This document shows positions 46,728-55,419 of a DNA stretch of 64,000 nt, piece by piece. Location of the stretch: positions 2,356,001 to 2,420,000 of the forward strand of contig OZ244871.1 of assembly GCA_965221105.1 (NCBI GenBank), written 5' to 3'. A program made the translations under genes and the position numbers. Position 1 is the first letter of the stretch, and each line of letters opens with the position of its first letter. Under the pieces are notes generated by a model. That model was not told the DNA's origin, did no database searches, and saw only the letters and a list, made by a program, of their open reading frames with translations. Origin of the DNA: GM7GCV1 sp965221105 (lineage in GTDB: Bacteria; Pseudomonadota; Gammaproteobacteria; Pseudomonadales; GM7GCV1).

Positions 46728-48899
46728 ATGGATATCCTTGTCAGCTGTGCACTGGGTCTTGAGCCCCTGCTCACCGAGGAACTGGAAAACCTCTGCGACG
46801 GGATCGACATCCAGCCCACCAGGGCTGGTGTCCGGATGCAGGCGGGTCTTCGGGAAGCCTATCGTGTGGCGCTCTGGTCGCGAGTGGCCTCCCGGGTGCT
46901 TATGCCGGTCTTTGAATGCAATGCAACCGTTGGGGAACTGTATCAATGCTGTCTGGAGCAGGACTGGTCGGCTTTTGTCCACCCGGGCGCACGGCTCGCC
47001 ATTGATTTCAGTGGCACAAACACACACATTCGGCATACGCGTTTTGGTGCTCTCAAGATCAAGGATGCCCTCGCCGACTGGCATCGGGCACGGAATCTGG
47101 CGCCGCCCCTTCTTACCCGCAACGAACCCGAGATCCGGTTCAGTGCGCGTATCAGGAAGGGCAGGGTATCCATAGCCCTGGATTTCTCCGGGCAGGCCAT
47201 GCATCGTCGCGGGTATCGGGAGCGACAGGGGCATGCGCCGCTGCGGGAGACCCTGGCCGCAGCACTCCTGTACCGCGCTGGCTGGCCGGAGATTGCCGCG
47301 CAGGGCGGGGTGCTTCTGGATCCCATGTGTGGCAGTGGCACTCTCGTCATAGAGGGGGCCATGATGGCTGCCAATGCCGCTCCGGGCCTGAGAAGGGCAG
47401 GTTGGGGATTCAGTGCCTGGCCCGGGCACGACCCGTCACTGTGGCAGTCCCTGCTCGCTGAGGCCGACCTGGCCTTTCGGGAGGGTCGCAGGTCAATGGC
47501 CGCACGCCTCTTTGGATCCGACGTCAATACCTTCATGGTCACAATGGCGCGCGACAACGCTTCTCGTGCGGCCGTTCAGGATCTGGTCAGTTTTTCAACT
47601 GCGGATGCGACCACCATGGAGCCACCGGTTGACGTCGGTACCCCCGCTGTTGGAAGACTTCTGATCACTAACCCACCCCATGGTGAGCGGCTCGGCGATG
47701 AGGCTGAGGTGGCGGTACTCCATGAGCGGCTGGGTGAGAATTTTCTCGCGCATTTCCAGGGGTGGAAAGCGGTCATCCTGGCTGCCAGTGCCGAGTACGG
47801 CATGCGCCTCGGGCTGCACAGTTACAAGCAGTACAGGGTACACAACGGCGCACGTGCCTGCCTGCTTCTGCTGTTTGATATTGACGCCGGGAACCGGCTG
47901 GCCCGTACGCAGATTGCCGAGCCTTCGCCGGGAGCACAGATGGTTGCGAACCGCATACGCAAGAACGTGGCGCGACTGAACGCCTGGCTGAGCCGGGACA
48001 GCATAGAGGCGTTCAGGGCCTATGATGCTGACATTCCGGAATACTCCGCTGCTGTCGATCTCTATCAGACAGATGCGGGAAAGTTTCTGGTGGTGCAGGA
48101 ATATGCCGCCCCGGCCTCCATTGAGGTATCACTGGCGCGCCACCGCCTCAATGAACTAATCACCGGTGCGGGTCTGGCGCTGGGTGTCCCCGGCGACAGA
48201 GTCCATCTGAAAGCGCGTGAGCGCAGGAAACATCCGGTGCACACCGCCAGAAACGGAGCTGCGACTGAACAGTGTACGGTCACCGAGGGCAGGGCTGTCA
48301 TAGAGGTCAACCTTCAGACCCACCTGGACACGGGGCTGTTTCTGGATCACCGGCCGATCCGGAGGGAGATATTCCACTCGGCAGCCGGCAAAAGTTTTCT
48401 CAACCTGTTTTCCTACACCTCGGTTGCCACCGTGCAGGCAGCGCTGGGCGGTGCACGAAGATCCCTGAGCGTGGATATGTCCAATACGTACCTCCAGTGG
48501 TCGGAGCGGAATTTTCGCAGAAACCGGCTGAACCTTGATCGGCACAGACTTCTGCGTGCAGATTGCCTGCAGTTTCTTCAGGAGCAATCACTGACACCTG
48601 ATGAAAAATTCGACATGATCTTTCTTGATCCGCCCTCGTTTTCAAATTCCAAGCGCATGGACCGGGTGCTCGATGTACAGCGTGATCATGTCACCCTGAT
48701 CCGACAGGCGATGCGGTTACTTGAAGAGGCCGGGCTGTTGATCTTTTCAACCAATCTGCGCACATTCAGGCTGGACACCGATGCCCTTGATACATTCAAT
48801 CTGACCGAGTACACGGAGCAGTCACTGGATCCCGATTTCAGGCGAAACAGGCGGATTCATCACTGCTGGAAAATCACTGCCGGCAGCGCAGAGACCTGA
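46728..48899 (+). CDS. rlmL: 23S rRNA methyltransferase RlmKL
   Basis: Fused enzyme: the N-terminal RlmL half methylates N2 of G2445 and the C-terminal RlmK half makes m7G2069. 723 residues. THUMP domain first (IDFSGTNTHIRHTRFGALKIKDAL), MTase 1 with DPMCGSGTLVIEGAM and NPPHGERLG, MTase 2 with NLFSYTSVATVQAALGGAR and LDPPSFSNSKRM near residue 633. Both active sites look intact. Confidence 0.95.
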   Translation: MDILVSCALGLEPLLTEELENLCDGIDIQPTRAGVRMQAGLREAYRVALWSRVASRVLMPVFECNATVGELYQCCLEQDWSAFVHPGARLAIDFSGTNTHIRHTRFGALKIKDALADWHRARNLAPPLLTRNEPEIRFSARIRKGRVSIALDFSGQAMHRRGYRERQGHAPLRETLAAALLYRAGWPEIAAQGGVLLDPMCGSGTLVIEGAMMAANAAPGLRRAGWGFSAWPGHDPSLWQSLLAEADLAFREGRRSMAARLFGSDVNTFMVTMARDNASRAAVQDLVSFSTADATTMEPPVDVGTPAVGRLLITNPPHGERLGDEAEVAVLHERLGENFLAHFQGWKAVILAASAEYGMRLGLHSYKQYRVHNGARACLLLLFDIDAGNRLARTQIAEPSPGAQMVANRIRKNVARLNAWLSRDSIEAFRAYDADIPEYSAAVDLYQTDAGKFLVVQEYAAPASIEVSLARHRLNELITGAGLALGVPGDRVHLKARERRKHPVHTARNGAATEQCTVTEGRAVIEVNLQTHLDTGLFLDHRPIRREIFHSAAGKSFLNLFSYTSVATVQAALGGARRSLSVDMSNTYLQWSERNFRRNRLNLDRHRLLRADCLQFLQEQSLTPDEKFDMIFLDPPSFSNSKRMDRVLDVQRDHVTLIRQAMRLLEEAGLLIFSTNLRTFRLDTDALDTFNLTEYTEQSLDPDFRRNRRIHHCWKITAGSAET

Positions 48900-48911
48900 G
48901 CGGCCTTGGCC

Positions 48912-49151
48912 ATGGTTGAGCTGATTCTTTACACCGGTCCAGATTGTGAGTTGTGTGAGCGTGCCATAGATGTGATCTATGCGAATCTGGATTCGGACAG
49001 CTACCGGCTCGAAATCAGGGATGTCAGTCTCAGCCCGGAAACCAAAAAAGCCTATGGACTGCGTATCCCGGTTCTGTGTAAACCGGCGGCCGGACAAGAG
49101 TTGAGCTGGCCTTTCAGTGCCGAGAATCTGACCACTCTGGTAAAAAGTTAG
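48912..49151 (+). CDS. Glutaredoxin-family (YruB/DUF836-like) protein
   Basis: 79 residues from the ATG at 48912; a TTG two codons earlier is less likely. Thioredoxin fold with the redox pair in GPDCELCERA, CELC rather than CPYC, and cis-proline segment RIPVLCKP. This small CxxC glutaredoxin is commonly found just after rlmKL in gammaproteobacteria; physiological partner unknown. Its end overlaps the convergent thioesterase gene by 38 bases. Confidence 0.85.
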   Translation: MVELILYTGPDCELCERAIDVIYANLDSDSYRLEIRDVSLSPETKKAYGLRIPVLCKPAAGQELSWPFSAENLTTLVKS

Positions 49152-49668
49152 CAGCCTGTGAGTCACCCCAGGGGCGCATGCGGCCACATTCATCCCAGCG
49201 TTGAACCCAGTCCGGCAGCTCCGCATCCCAGGTCAATCCCAGTTCTTCGCCCAGTATCGCAGTTGGAACCGCGCCCTTCCTGTCAATGACGGCGGTGCGT
49301 ACAAGTGCAGATACGTGCCAGACACCCCGCCTCTTGATGGTGTGCTGAAAATATATCCAGCGGTCATCGATACCTGCCAGGCGCGCATGTATGGCAAACC
49401 GTTGCAAAGTACCTATTCTCTTGCGATAGCGAATGCTTGACCCTGCCACGGCAAATCCCCAGCCCCGTCCCTTGACCGCAGGCATCACGCCGATCTGGTA
49501 GCAGAACTCAAGGCGACTGATGTCCATCAGGGTGAGGTAGCGGCCCTTGTTGATCTTCATGAACAGATCAATATCCCGGGGCCAGGCGATCATCGGGGTG
49601 ACAATCTCGTCAGTCAGTCCAGTACGGGGTTTACGGCGGGCTGTGAGCGCCAGTTTGAGCGCACGCAT
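49114..49668 (-). CDS. Acyl-CoA thioesterase-like (4HBT/THEM6-type hot-dog) protein
   Basis: 184 residues. Hot-dog fold sequence typical of the thioesterase group that includes eukaryotic THEM6: PRDIDLFMKINKGRYLTLMDISR, PAVKGRGWGFAVAGSSIRYRKRI, HARLAGIDDRWIYFQHT. No true HGG/Asp catalytic triad can be confirmed. Convergent with the glutaredoxin gene. Role (lipid remodelling?) is uncertain. Confidence 0.8.
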   Translation of the reverse strand: MRALKLALTARRKPRTGLTDEIVTPMIAWPRDIDLFMKINKGRYLTLMDISRLEFCYQIGVMPAVKGRGWGFAVAGSSIRYRKRIGTLQRFAIHARLAGIDDRWIYFQHTIKRRGVWHVSALVRTAVIDRKGAVPTAILGEELGLTWDAELPDWVQRWDECGRMRPWGDSQAANFLPEWSDSRH

Positions 49669-49838
49669 ATTAGGGGAGCATTCCAGTTTCTCTCGATTTC
49701 GTTCACCGGCCGCAGGCCGTTGCCTGTGAATCTCCAGAGGCAGCGGAGTGTGCGGCGCAGGCCAGTTCAGCTCGGTTCATTTTACGCAGTCTTCTGATAG
49801 AATACGCACCCGAATCTGGCCTCCTGAGAGAGCAGTGT

Positions 49839-49988
49839 ATGTCCGATCATGGCTCTGACGAAGTTGAAGTCGACAACGGCACCGCGGATGCCAGTGCGGC
49901 CACGGTGCTGATTGTGCTGGCCGTTCTGTCCGTCATTCATGGTGTCTATACTGGCGGACTTCCCGCCTTTCTGTCGACGGTGTTCTAG
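49839..49988 (+). CDS. Small single-span membrane protein (49 residues)
   Basis: ATG at 49839, stop at 49986-49988. The N-terminal 20 residues are acidic and soluble (SDHGSDEVEVDNGTADA), followed by one hydrophobic helix TVLIVLAVLSVIHGVYTGGL and a short tail. A GAGAG element lies 9 bases upstream, and a TAGAAT -10-like hexamer about 35 bases above the ATG. A good intrinsic terminator immediately follows. The self-contained promoter-gene-terminator layout supports a real gene; I do not recognise a family. Confidence 0.6.
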   Translation: MSDHGSDEVEVDNGTADASAATVLIVLAVLSVIHGVYTGGLPAFLSTVF

Positions 49989-50036
49989 GCACTCGCCGAA
50001 GGTTATGGCGAGGGTGGCAGGTGCCGCCTTTTTTTT
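49988..50036 (+). terminator. Intrinsic terminator after the small membrane protein gene
   Basis: Stem GGTGGC (50013-50018), loop AGGT, stem GCCGCC (50023-50028, one G-T pair), then eight T residues (50029-50036). An outer pair GGCAC (49988-49992)/GTGCC (50021-50025) and CTCGCC/GGCGAG can form an alternative longer structure. Confidence 0.75.
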
Positions 50037-50151
50037 GTTGCCGGTTCGGATGATGGCTACAGCCTTGTGCACAACTCGCTGATTATCACGCCAAGGCTGG
50101 CGTGGGCGCATTCGTGACGGAGGGCGAACCGGAAAGGGAGGAACAGACGAG

Positions 50152-50976
50152 ATGATCAGAATTGCCATTACCGGAGCCTCTGGCCGAATGGGGCGATCAC
50201 TTCTCGATGCTGTGAGTCAGTGCCCGGAGACAGAGTTGGGGGTTGCCACGGTCAGGCCGGGCACTGAGCTTGCAGGGGCCCGATGCTCTGCACTCATGGC
50301 GGCCGGGCCGGGCACAACCGGTTCCGGACAGGACATTGAGTTGACCGAGTATCTTGCACCCTCTCTTGATGCCTTTGATACCCTGATCGATTTCACGCCG
50401 CCTGCAGCAGCGCTGGAAAATCTTCGGTGCTGTGCTTCGGCAGGCAAGTCTGCGGTGGTGGGCACGACAGGCTTCACCGGGCAGGAGTTTGAGCAACTTC
50501 ACCGGATTGCCAATCAGATACCCGTTGTGTATGCGGCCAATTTCAGCACCGGAGTCACGCTCAGTATGAAGCTGCTGGAGACTGCGGCACAGGTGATGGG
50601 TGAGGACGCCGATATTGAGATCATTGAAACCCATCACCGCAACAAGGCTGATGCACCATCTGGAACGGCGCTGGCAATGGGTGGTGTCATTGCAGATGCC
50701 CTGGGACACAACCTCAGTGACTGCGCTGTCCATGGACGGGAGGGCAGTACAGGCGTGCGTGACAGATCCAGCATCGGCTTTTCCGCAGTTCGGGGAGGCG
50801 ATGTAGTGGGCGACCACACAGTGCTTTTTGCTGCCGAGGGTGAACGACTGGAAATTACGCACAGGGCATCGAGTCGAATGTCGTTTGCCCGTGGGGCAGT
50901 GCGTGCGGCAGTGTGGCTCGCGAATGACTCCGGGCGGCCCGGGCTCTACTCGATGGGGGATGTGCTGCAGATCTAG
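50152..50976 (+). CDS. dapB: 4-hydroxy-tetrahydrodipicolinate reductase
   Basis: Second step of the lysine/diaminopimelate branch. 274 residues. NAD(P) motif GASGRMGRS (residues 8-16), GTTGFTG near 103-109, and catalytic histidines plus lysine in ETHHRNKADAPSGTA near 165. dapB stands alone here, while carAB, often its neighbour in pseudomonads, lies 10 kb away. Confidence 0.96.
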   Translation: MIRIAITGASGRMGRSLLDAVSQCPETELGVATVRPGTELAGARCSALMAAGPGTTGSGQDIELTEYLAPSLDAFDTLIDFTPPAAALENLRCCASAGKSAVVGTTGFTGQEFEQLHRIANQIPVVYAANFSTGVTLSMKLLETAAQVMGEDADIEIIETHHRNKADAPSGTALAMGGVIADALGHNLSDCAVHGREGSTGVRDRSSIGFSAVRGGDVVGDHTVLFAAEGERLEITHRASSRMSFARGAVRAAVWLANDSGRPGLYSMGDVLQI

Positions 50977-51063
50977 AGTTGAACAGCCTCAATCCGGGGA
51001 AAGAAGAGGGCAGTGATCCTGCGCAGCCAGCGGGTGGGGGTTGATGGGTATCTGTTTTGGTGG

Positions 51064-51930
51064 TCAGGGACAGTAGTTGCTCGATCGGCTGGCCGCTGCC
51101 ACGTCAAAGCAGTGCTCTAGCGGCTGGTCGGTATCATAGTATTTCCAGGCAGCTTCGATCTGTCTGGGCACATGCAGCTTCGCCGGGTCGTAACCGGGCA
51201 GCAGGATCCTGGAAATCCGCGGTAGCATCCATGTCAGCAGTCGAATGTGGAGTTTCCGCGATCTGCGCTTGGATGCCTGTATCTCCTGCCTGGAGAAACC
51301 CTCAGCTCTGTGATAGTGCTTTAACATCAATGCTTCACCGCGTTTGAAATAGCCACCAATGACATAGAACGCGTACATCAGGCCGGCCACGCGGGTAAAA
51401 TAGTTATTGGATACCGCATGAAAAGCCCGGTGCGCCGAGGCACGGTGTTCAAATTCTTCAGAAATGTGCCAGAGCAGCAGATTGGCACCGTCGGGTTCAG
51501 CGTCTTCGAAGAACTCTTCACAGGTTTCAAAAATGTACCGGGCGGCGAAGGTTGCCTGGCATTCAAAGCCAGCACAGAATGCCGCGTTAAAAGCCAGCGA
51601 ACGTGTTTTCCGCAATTTCCTGAAGTGCTCGGCCGAATCTCCGGAAAGTTGCCTCAGTTCCGTGTAACCCGAATCACGCAGGTGCAGATTAAACCGTCTG
51701 TGTATGTTGGCGTGAATGGCCTCCTGCGCAATAAAGATGTCAATTTCTTCGGCAAGTTCGGAATTGTCGTCACAGTGTTTCTGGCGAATCTCATGCATCA
51801 CATTGTTCAGGTAATGCTCCACATGGGGAATGATCGGTGAGCCACCGGTAAAATAAATGCTGAACTCGGGGATTTTGGACCAGACGATCTTGCCTTCATC
51901 GGGCTTTATATCGGGTTTTCGCGCTAACAT
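51064..51930 (-). CDS. PF10118 metal-dependent hydrolase-like protein
   Basis: 288 residues. Histidines and acids in a di-iron-like four-helix arrangement: IAQEAIHANIHRRFN, LLLWHISEEFEHRASAHRAFH and GFECQATFA. The family is called predicted metal-dependent hydrolase but no activity is proven. The promoter upstream is unusually clear. Divergent from the SnoaL-like gene at 52262. Confidence 0.85.
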   Translation of the reverse strand: MLARKPDIKPDEGKIVWSKIPEFSIYFTGGSPIIPHVEHYLNNVMHEIRQKHCDDNSELAEEIDIFIAQEAIHANIHRRFNLHLRDSGYTELRQLSGDSAEHFRKLRKTRSLAFNAAFCAGFECQATFAARYIFETCEEFFEDAEPDGANLLLWHISEEFEHRASAHRAFHAVSNNYFTRVAGLMYAFYVIGGYFKRGEALMLKHYHRAEGFSRQEIQASKRRSRKLHIRLLTWMLPRISRILLPGYDPAKLHVPRQIEAAWKYYDTDQPLEHCFDVAAASRSSNYCP

Positions 51931-51960
51931 GGGTCGTCAACTGTATCGCGTGGTGGCGCG

Positions 51961-51988
51961 ATTATACGCACCCGGGTAAGGATAACAA
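51961..51988 (-). promoter_or_regulatory. Strong sigma-70-like promoter for the PF10118 gene
   Basis: On the minus strand TTGTTA (51983-51988), 16 bases, TATAAT (51961-51966), about 30 bases above the start codon. The best consensus promoter seen in this half of the window. Confidence 0.65.
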
Positions 51989-52261
51989 TTCACGCCATTC
52001 ATGGAACATTCAAGGCCATCTGCGCGATAACCTGGCAATCGGCCACATGTTCACTTTACGCCCAACGCCAGATCGATTTACAGTTGCAGGCTGCTGGCGG
52101 TGGCCTGTGTGCCGTGCCCGTCCATTTGGCTGCAAACCGGAAAGGAGAGTGCGGCTTTTGCAGCCGCGTACCTGGCGCGCACTTTAATCTGCCCCGGATT
52201 GGTCCGGTACAGGACCCGCTGCATTGCACTCATCCAGTAACCCGTCGGGGATATCATTGAA

Positions 52262-52690
52262 ATGAAACAGCCCATTGAAATAGTTCGCGAATTTATCGAA
52301 GAAAAAGTCAATAAAAATGATCCCGAGGGCATGGTTGCCATGCTCGCGGAAGACATACACTACCAAAACATGCCATTTCGCGCCGCCAGGGGCATCCCCG
52401 AGTTTATCGACTTCGTCAAGGACATGGGTGAAATCCAGGATATGACCCTGACCATCAAAAACATGGCTGCCAATGGCAATGTCGTTTTTGCCGAGCGATC
52501 GGACAGTTGGACGATGAATGGCGTGACAGTGGTAGAGCCGTTCGTTGGCGTCTTTGAAGTCAACGACCAATGCAAGATTTCCCGCTGGTGCGACTACTTC
52601 GATCTGCGTTCCTGGGAGCAGGCCGGACAGCACCCTGCAGAAATGTTTGCCAAGTGGGCCAGGGAAGATTATCAGCACCTCTGCAGGTAA
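52262..52690 (+). CDS. SnoaL-like / limonene-epoxide-hydrolase-like NTF2-fold protein
   Basis: 142 residues. Resembles limonene-1,2-epoxide hydrolase relatives: IVREFIEEKVNKNDPEGM, YQNMPFRAARGIPEFIDFV, ERSDSWTMNGVTVVEPFVGVFEV and ISRWCDYFDLRSW. Positions equivalent to catalytic Asp and Arg may be present in ERSDSW and DYFD but this is tentative. Convergent with a LysR gene that could regulate it or a distant target. Confidence 0.8.
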   Translation: MKQPIEIVREFIEEKVNKNDPEGMVAMLAEDIHYQNMPFRAARGIPEFIDFVKDMGEIQDMTLTIKNMAANGNVVFAERSDSWTMNGVTVVEPFVGVFEVNDQCKISRWCDYFDLRSWEQAGQHPAEMFAKWAREDYQHLCR

Positions 52691-52789
52691 AGCCTGAATT
52701 CACCTTCCTGCTGCATCTGACAGATCGGCTCCGCAAACAGTTTCTGCATCTGCGGCGCTCACCGGAGTCTGCGTGGCTGAGACAGCGGA

Positions 52790-53752
52790 CTACCCAGTGT
52801 CCGCGGCGCCCGGATTACAGATATCCCTGGCAACCTGCCTGATCAGTTGCCGCATCCAGCGATGTGCCTCGTTGTGTTGCAGCAGGGAGCTCCAGGCAAT
52901 CTTGAGTTCCATCGGCGGGATGTCAAACGGCGGTGGCAGGATCAGCACCGAGGGGTTGTCCTCCTGCAGAAGAGCACAGCGGGTCGGTACCGTCGCAATA
53001 AGATCCTGCTTTTCACAGAGCAGCATGGCCGCTTGGTAATGGCGCGTAAATACCGTGATGCGGCGCTTTTGCCCTATTTTCGCCAGGGCGTTATCCACCC
53101 ATCCGAGCCGCTGGATGTTTTCCGGGTTGACGCCAACGCCCACCCCCATCCCGGTTTTGGTGCACCACACGTGCTGGGCCTGCAGGTACGTGTCGAGATT
53201 GAAACGGTCGGCTATGGGGTTATTGGGGTTGAGCACGCAGGAAAAGCTGTCCTCCCAGACTGTCCCCTGGTGGAAGGACTGGGGCATGTCATCAAACCGG
53301 TTGATGACCATGTCGACCTTGCCCTGCTCAACATCCCGGAAGGTGACGTCACTGGGAGTGAGGATGTCCATGATGATGCCCGGTGCGTTGCGTCTCAGAT
53401 AGTCGGTCAGCCCCGGCAGCAGCGTCGCCTCGGCATAGTCGCTCGCCATAATGCGAAACACCCGCCTGCTGCTGGCGGGGTCAAAGCCCGTTTGCGGCTG
53501 AACGAAGTATTCTATGTTGGTCAGGACGTCCCTCACCTGGGGCTCCAGTTCGGCGGCGCGCTCCGTGGGCGTCATACCCTCACTGGTGCGGATGAGCAGC
53601 GGATCATTAAACAGCGTTCTCAGGCGGCGCAGGCCGTTGCTCATGGCAGGCTGGCTGATGCCCAATCGCTGGGCGGCACGGGTGACGTTCCTCTCGCGCA
53701 GCAGGGCGTCGAGATGGATCAGCAGGTTGAGGTCGATCTTGTGCAGGTTCAT
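52790..53752 (-). CDS. LysR-family transcriptional regulator
   Basis: 320 residues from the ATG at 53752. The frame continues further upstream but only this start gives the family N-terminus MNLHKIDLNLLIHLDALL. Winged HTH: RNVTRAAQRLGISQPAMSNGLRRL. The effector domain follows (PASSRRVFRIMASDYAEATLLP). Sequence and length resemble the NodD/NahR/LinR branch often tied to aromatic or xenobiotic catabolism. Inducer unknown; convergent with the SnoaL-like gene. Confidence 0.9.
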   Translation of the reverse strand: MNLHKIDLNLLIHLDALLRERNVTRAAQRLGISQPAMSNGLRRLRTLFNDPLLIRTSEGMTPTERAAELEPQVRDVLTNIEYFVQPQTGFDPASSRRVFRIMASDYAEATLLPGLTDYLRRNAPGIIMDILTPSDVTFRDVEQGKVDMVINRFDDMPQSFHQGTVWEDSFSCVLNPNNPIADRFNLDTYLQAQHVWCTKTGMGVGVGVNPENIQRLGWVDNALAKIGQKRRITVFTRHYQAAMLLCEKQDLIATVPTRCALLQEDNPSVLILPPPFDIPPMELKIAWSSLLQHNEAHRWMRQLIRQVARDICNPGAADTG

Positions 53753-54276
53753 GGCACCGTTCAGGGTATCTGATGTCCGGATGAAAATAAATGGAAATAA
53801 TGACATGGATGCTGTCCATAGAATCCATGAATGATGGCTGTGCCGGTTTCGGCTGCTGAACCGGGGAAGGACAGTTGGCTCATTTTGATTCCATTCCAGA
53901 TGGGGAGGCCAGCGTGCCAGTGTCCGCAATCCAGATTGGTTGTCAATTGACAACCAGGTAGTGTTTCACTAACATCGCCTGAACACACTGGATTGTTTGA
54001 ATGGTCCGGAAGCGACACCCGAAATCTGAGGTAGATAAAGGCGCTCAGGTACGCTGAATCGAGGGGTTGGCGTATTGAATCTGGAGGCTCACCCGTCTGG
54101 GGCAAGATGTATTGCCCCTACAACGACAGGACTTGCCGTTGTGGTGGATTTGTATTGCCAGCATCTGAAGCACCCCGAACAACCCGGGTAATCATGCCCG
54201 TCAGATATGCCGGGTGGTCGATAACTGTACGTCCGCGCAGCAGTACGACGGGAATGAACAGCAGGAAAATTAAGCG
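53753..54276. other. Intergenic region between LysR and HTH genes
   Basis: About 520 bases with no gene I can support. It holds the LysR promoter region, a palindrome at 54099-54118 described separately, and a purine-rich AGGAAA Shine-Dalgarno just upstream of the HTH gene. Confidence 0.5.
54099..54118. repeat. Palindromic element GGGGCAA-N6-TTGCCCC
   Basis: Perfect 7-base arms around GATGTA, with flanks CT and TA that nearly extend the symmetry. The form resembles short dispersed palindromes (GGGGCAATTCATGAATTGCCCC-like) widespread in environmental genomes. No second copy is seen here. Confidence 0.55.
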
Positions 54277-54810
54277 ATGAAGCTGTATGAATTCACTTTG
54301 AAGTTCAGTTTTCCCGATGAGGGCGCTATCGATGATATTGATGAGCTGGTCGAACGCCTGGGTAAAGCCGGCTGTGACGATGCTTTGGTCGGAATCGGTA
54401 AAACCGGCCGGTTGGCGCTGGATTTTTCCCGGGAGGCTGAAACTGCTTTTGATGCCATTTCGTCGGCTATTGCTGACCTAAAGACCGCCATTCCCAAGGT
54501 AAAGGTGACGGAAGCAGCTCCCGATCTCGTAGGGTTAACTGATGTGGCAGATATCGTAGGATGCAGCCGCCAGAACATGAGAAAACTCATGATCAAGAGC
54601 GGATCCGACTTTCCTGCACCCGTCTACCAGGGAAATCCCTCTCTATGGCACCTGTTCAAAATCTTGTCGTGGTTGGCTGGTTCACACATCTATGATGCAG
54701 AGGAGCAGCTGATAGACATATCTCGTATCAATATGCATCTGAACCTGGCCAGGGAATTGCATGACGTCGATGCGTCTTTCAACAGAGAGGTTTATCGCTT
54801 GGTCTCCTGA
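54277..54810 (+). CDS. Helix-turn-helix DNA-binding protein of unknown role
   Basis: 177 residues. The N-terminal half is an alpha/beta domain (KLYEFTLKFSFPDEGAIDD, ETAFDAISSAIADLKTA). The C-terminal half carries a clear HTH: GLTDVADIVGCSRQNMRKLM near residues 88-107, followed by FPAPVYQGNPSLWHLFKIL. Similar proteins occur in mobile regions; targets unknown. Located at the edge of an accessory patch. Confidence 0.7.
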   Translation: MKLYEFTLKFSFPDEGAIDDIDELVERLGKAGCDDALVGIGKTGRLALDFSREAETAFDAISSAIADLKTAIPKVKVTEAAPDLVGLTDVADIVGCSRQNMRKLMIKSGSDFPAPVYQGNPSLWHLFKILSWLAGSHIYDAEEQLIDISRINMHLNLARELHDVDASFNREVYRLVS

Positions 54811-55060
54811 CCCTTAAGGCTGGTGGGTTTCCCGTCCACGATTTCTGCCAACGCCTGGAAACCAACAGTCGCATTGGACTGATCGCGCCACAACATCTTG
54901 GCCACGTCTGGTCCATTGGTAAACACATGGTAGCTTGCGCGAGCAGACCCACACGGAATCCGGGATCAGCCTGCGCTTCTTGCAATCTTTCCACAAGGTG
55001 GGTGTCATCGGGGCTTTTCGCTTTCCGGGGGCGGGTAAATTCTGGAAGGTGTCATATCTG
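54792..55060 (-). pseudogene. HigA/HI1420-type antitoxin (XRE-like), frameshifted remnant
   Basis: Two minus-strand frames join to give a family-like protein: VERLQEAQADPGFRVGLLAQA in one frame (from 54994), then, after a frame change near 54935, SYHVFTNGPDVAKMLWRDQS and NATVGFQALAEIVDGKPTSL in another, stopping at 54792. The order and key words match putative addiction-module antidote proteins (QxDPxFxxxLLxEA...NGExxxAxxxLRDLVNATVGFxxLAxxxxKPxxSL). The C-terminal helices with RMLSP are missing. A stop and frame problems upstream mean no intact gene. The toxin partner is absent. Confidence 0.5.
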
Positions 55061-55102
55061 CACTGTCTGGCTCAAATCAGGCATCCTTGCCTCAGAACAC
55101 TT

Positions 55103-55315
55103 TCACGCATACATCAATCGTGCGCCCATGGGTTCAGGAATTGGGCGGCCAAATTCTCGGGCTGTAGCGAGCCACAACCCAGCGGCTTCACAGGCACTGG
55201 CCAGGGCCTCTTGCTGAGTATCACCACGGGCCATACATCCCGGTAATTCCGGAACTTCAGCGATGAATGTCTCATCCTGATTGCTCCAGTAAATGATGGT
55301 TTCGTATTTGTACAT
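55103..55315 (-). CDS. hicB: HicB-family antitoxin, orphan
   Basis: 70 residues from ATG 55315. Typical short HicB: MYKYETIIYWSNQDETFIAE, VPELPGCMARGDTQQEALA, ETAKELGRPIPEP-like tail FGRPIPEPMGARLMYA. No hicA of the usual 60 codons lies on either side, so this antitoxin seems unpaired. Downstream on the same strand is the HigA-like remnant. Confidence 0.82.
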   Translation of the reverse strand: MYKYETIIYWSNQDETFIAEVPELPGCMARGDTQQEALASACEAAGLWLATAREFGRPIPEPMGARLMYA

Positions 55316-55419
55316 GATCACCGATCTCCGAGCCTGTATTTTAGGATGATATTCCGGACTCTTGGCGCACCCGGCAAGGCCTGGCTGCGTAAACCGCTGA
55401 AGCCTGCCACCCATTCCAT

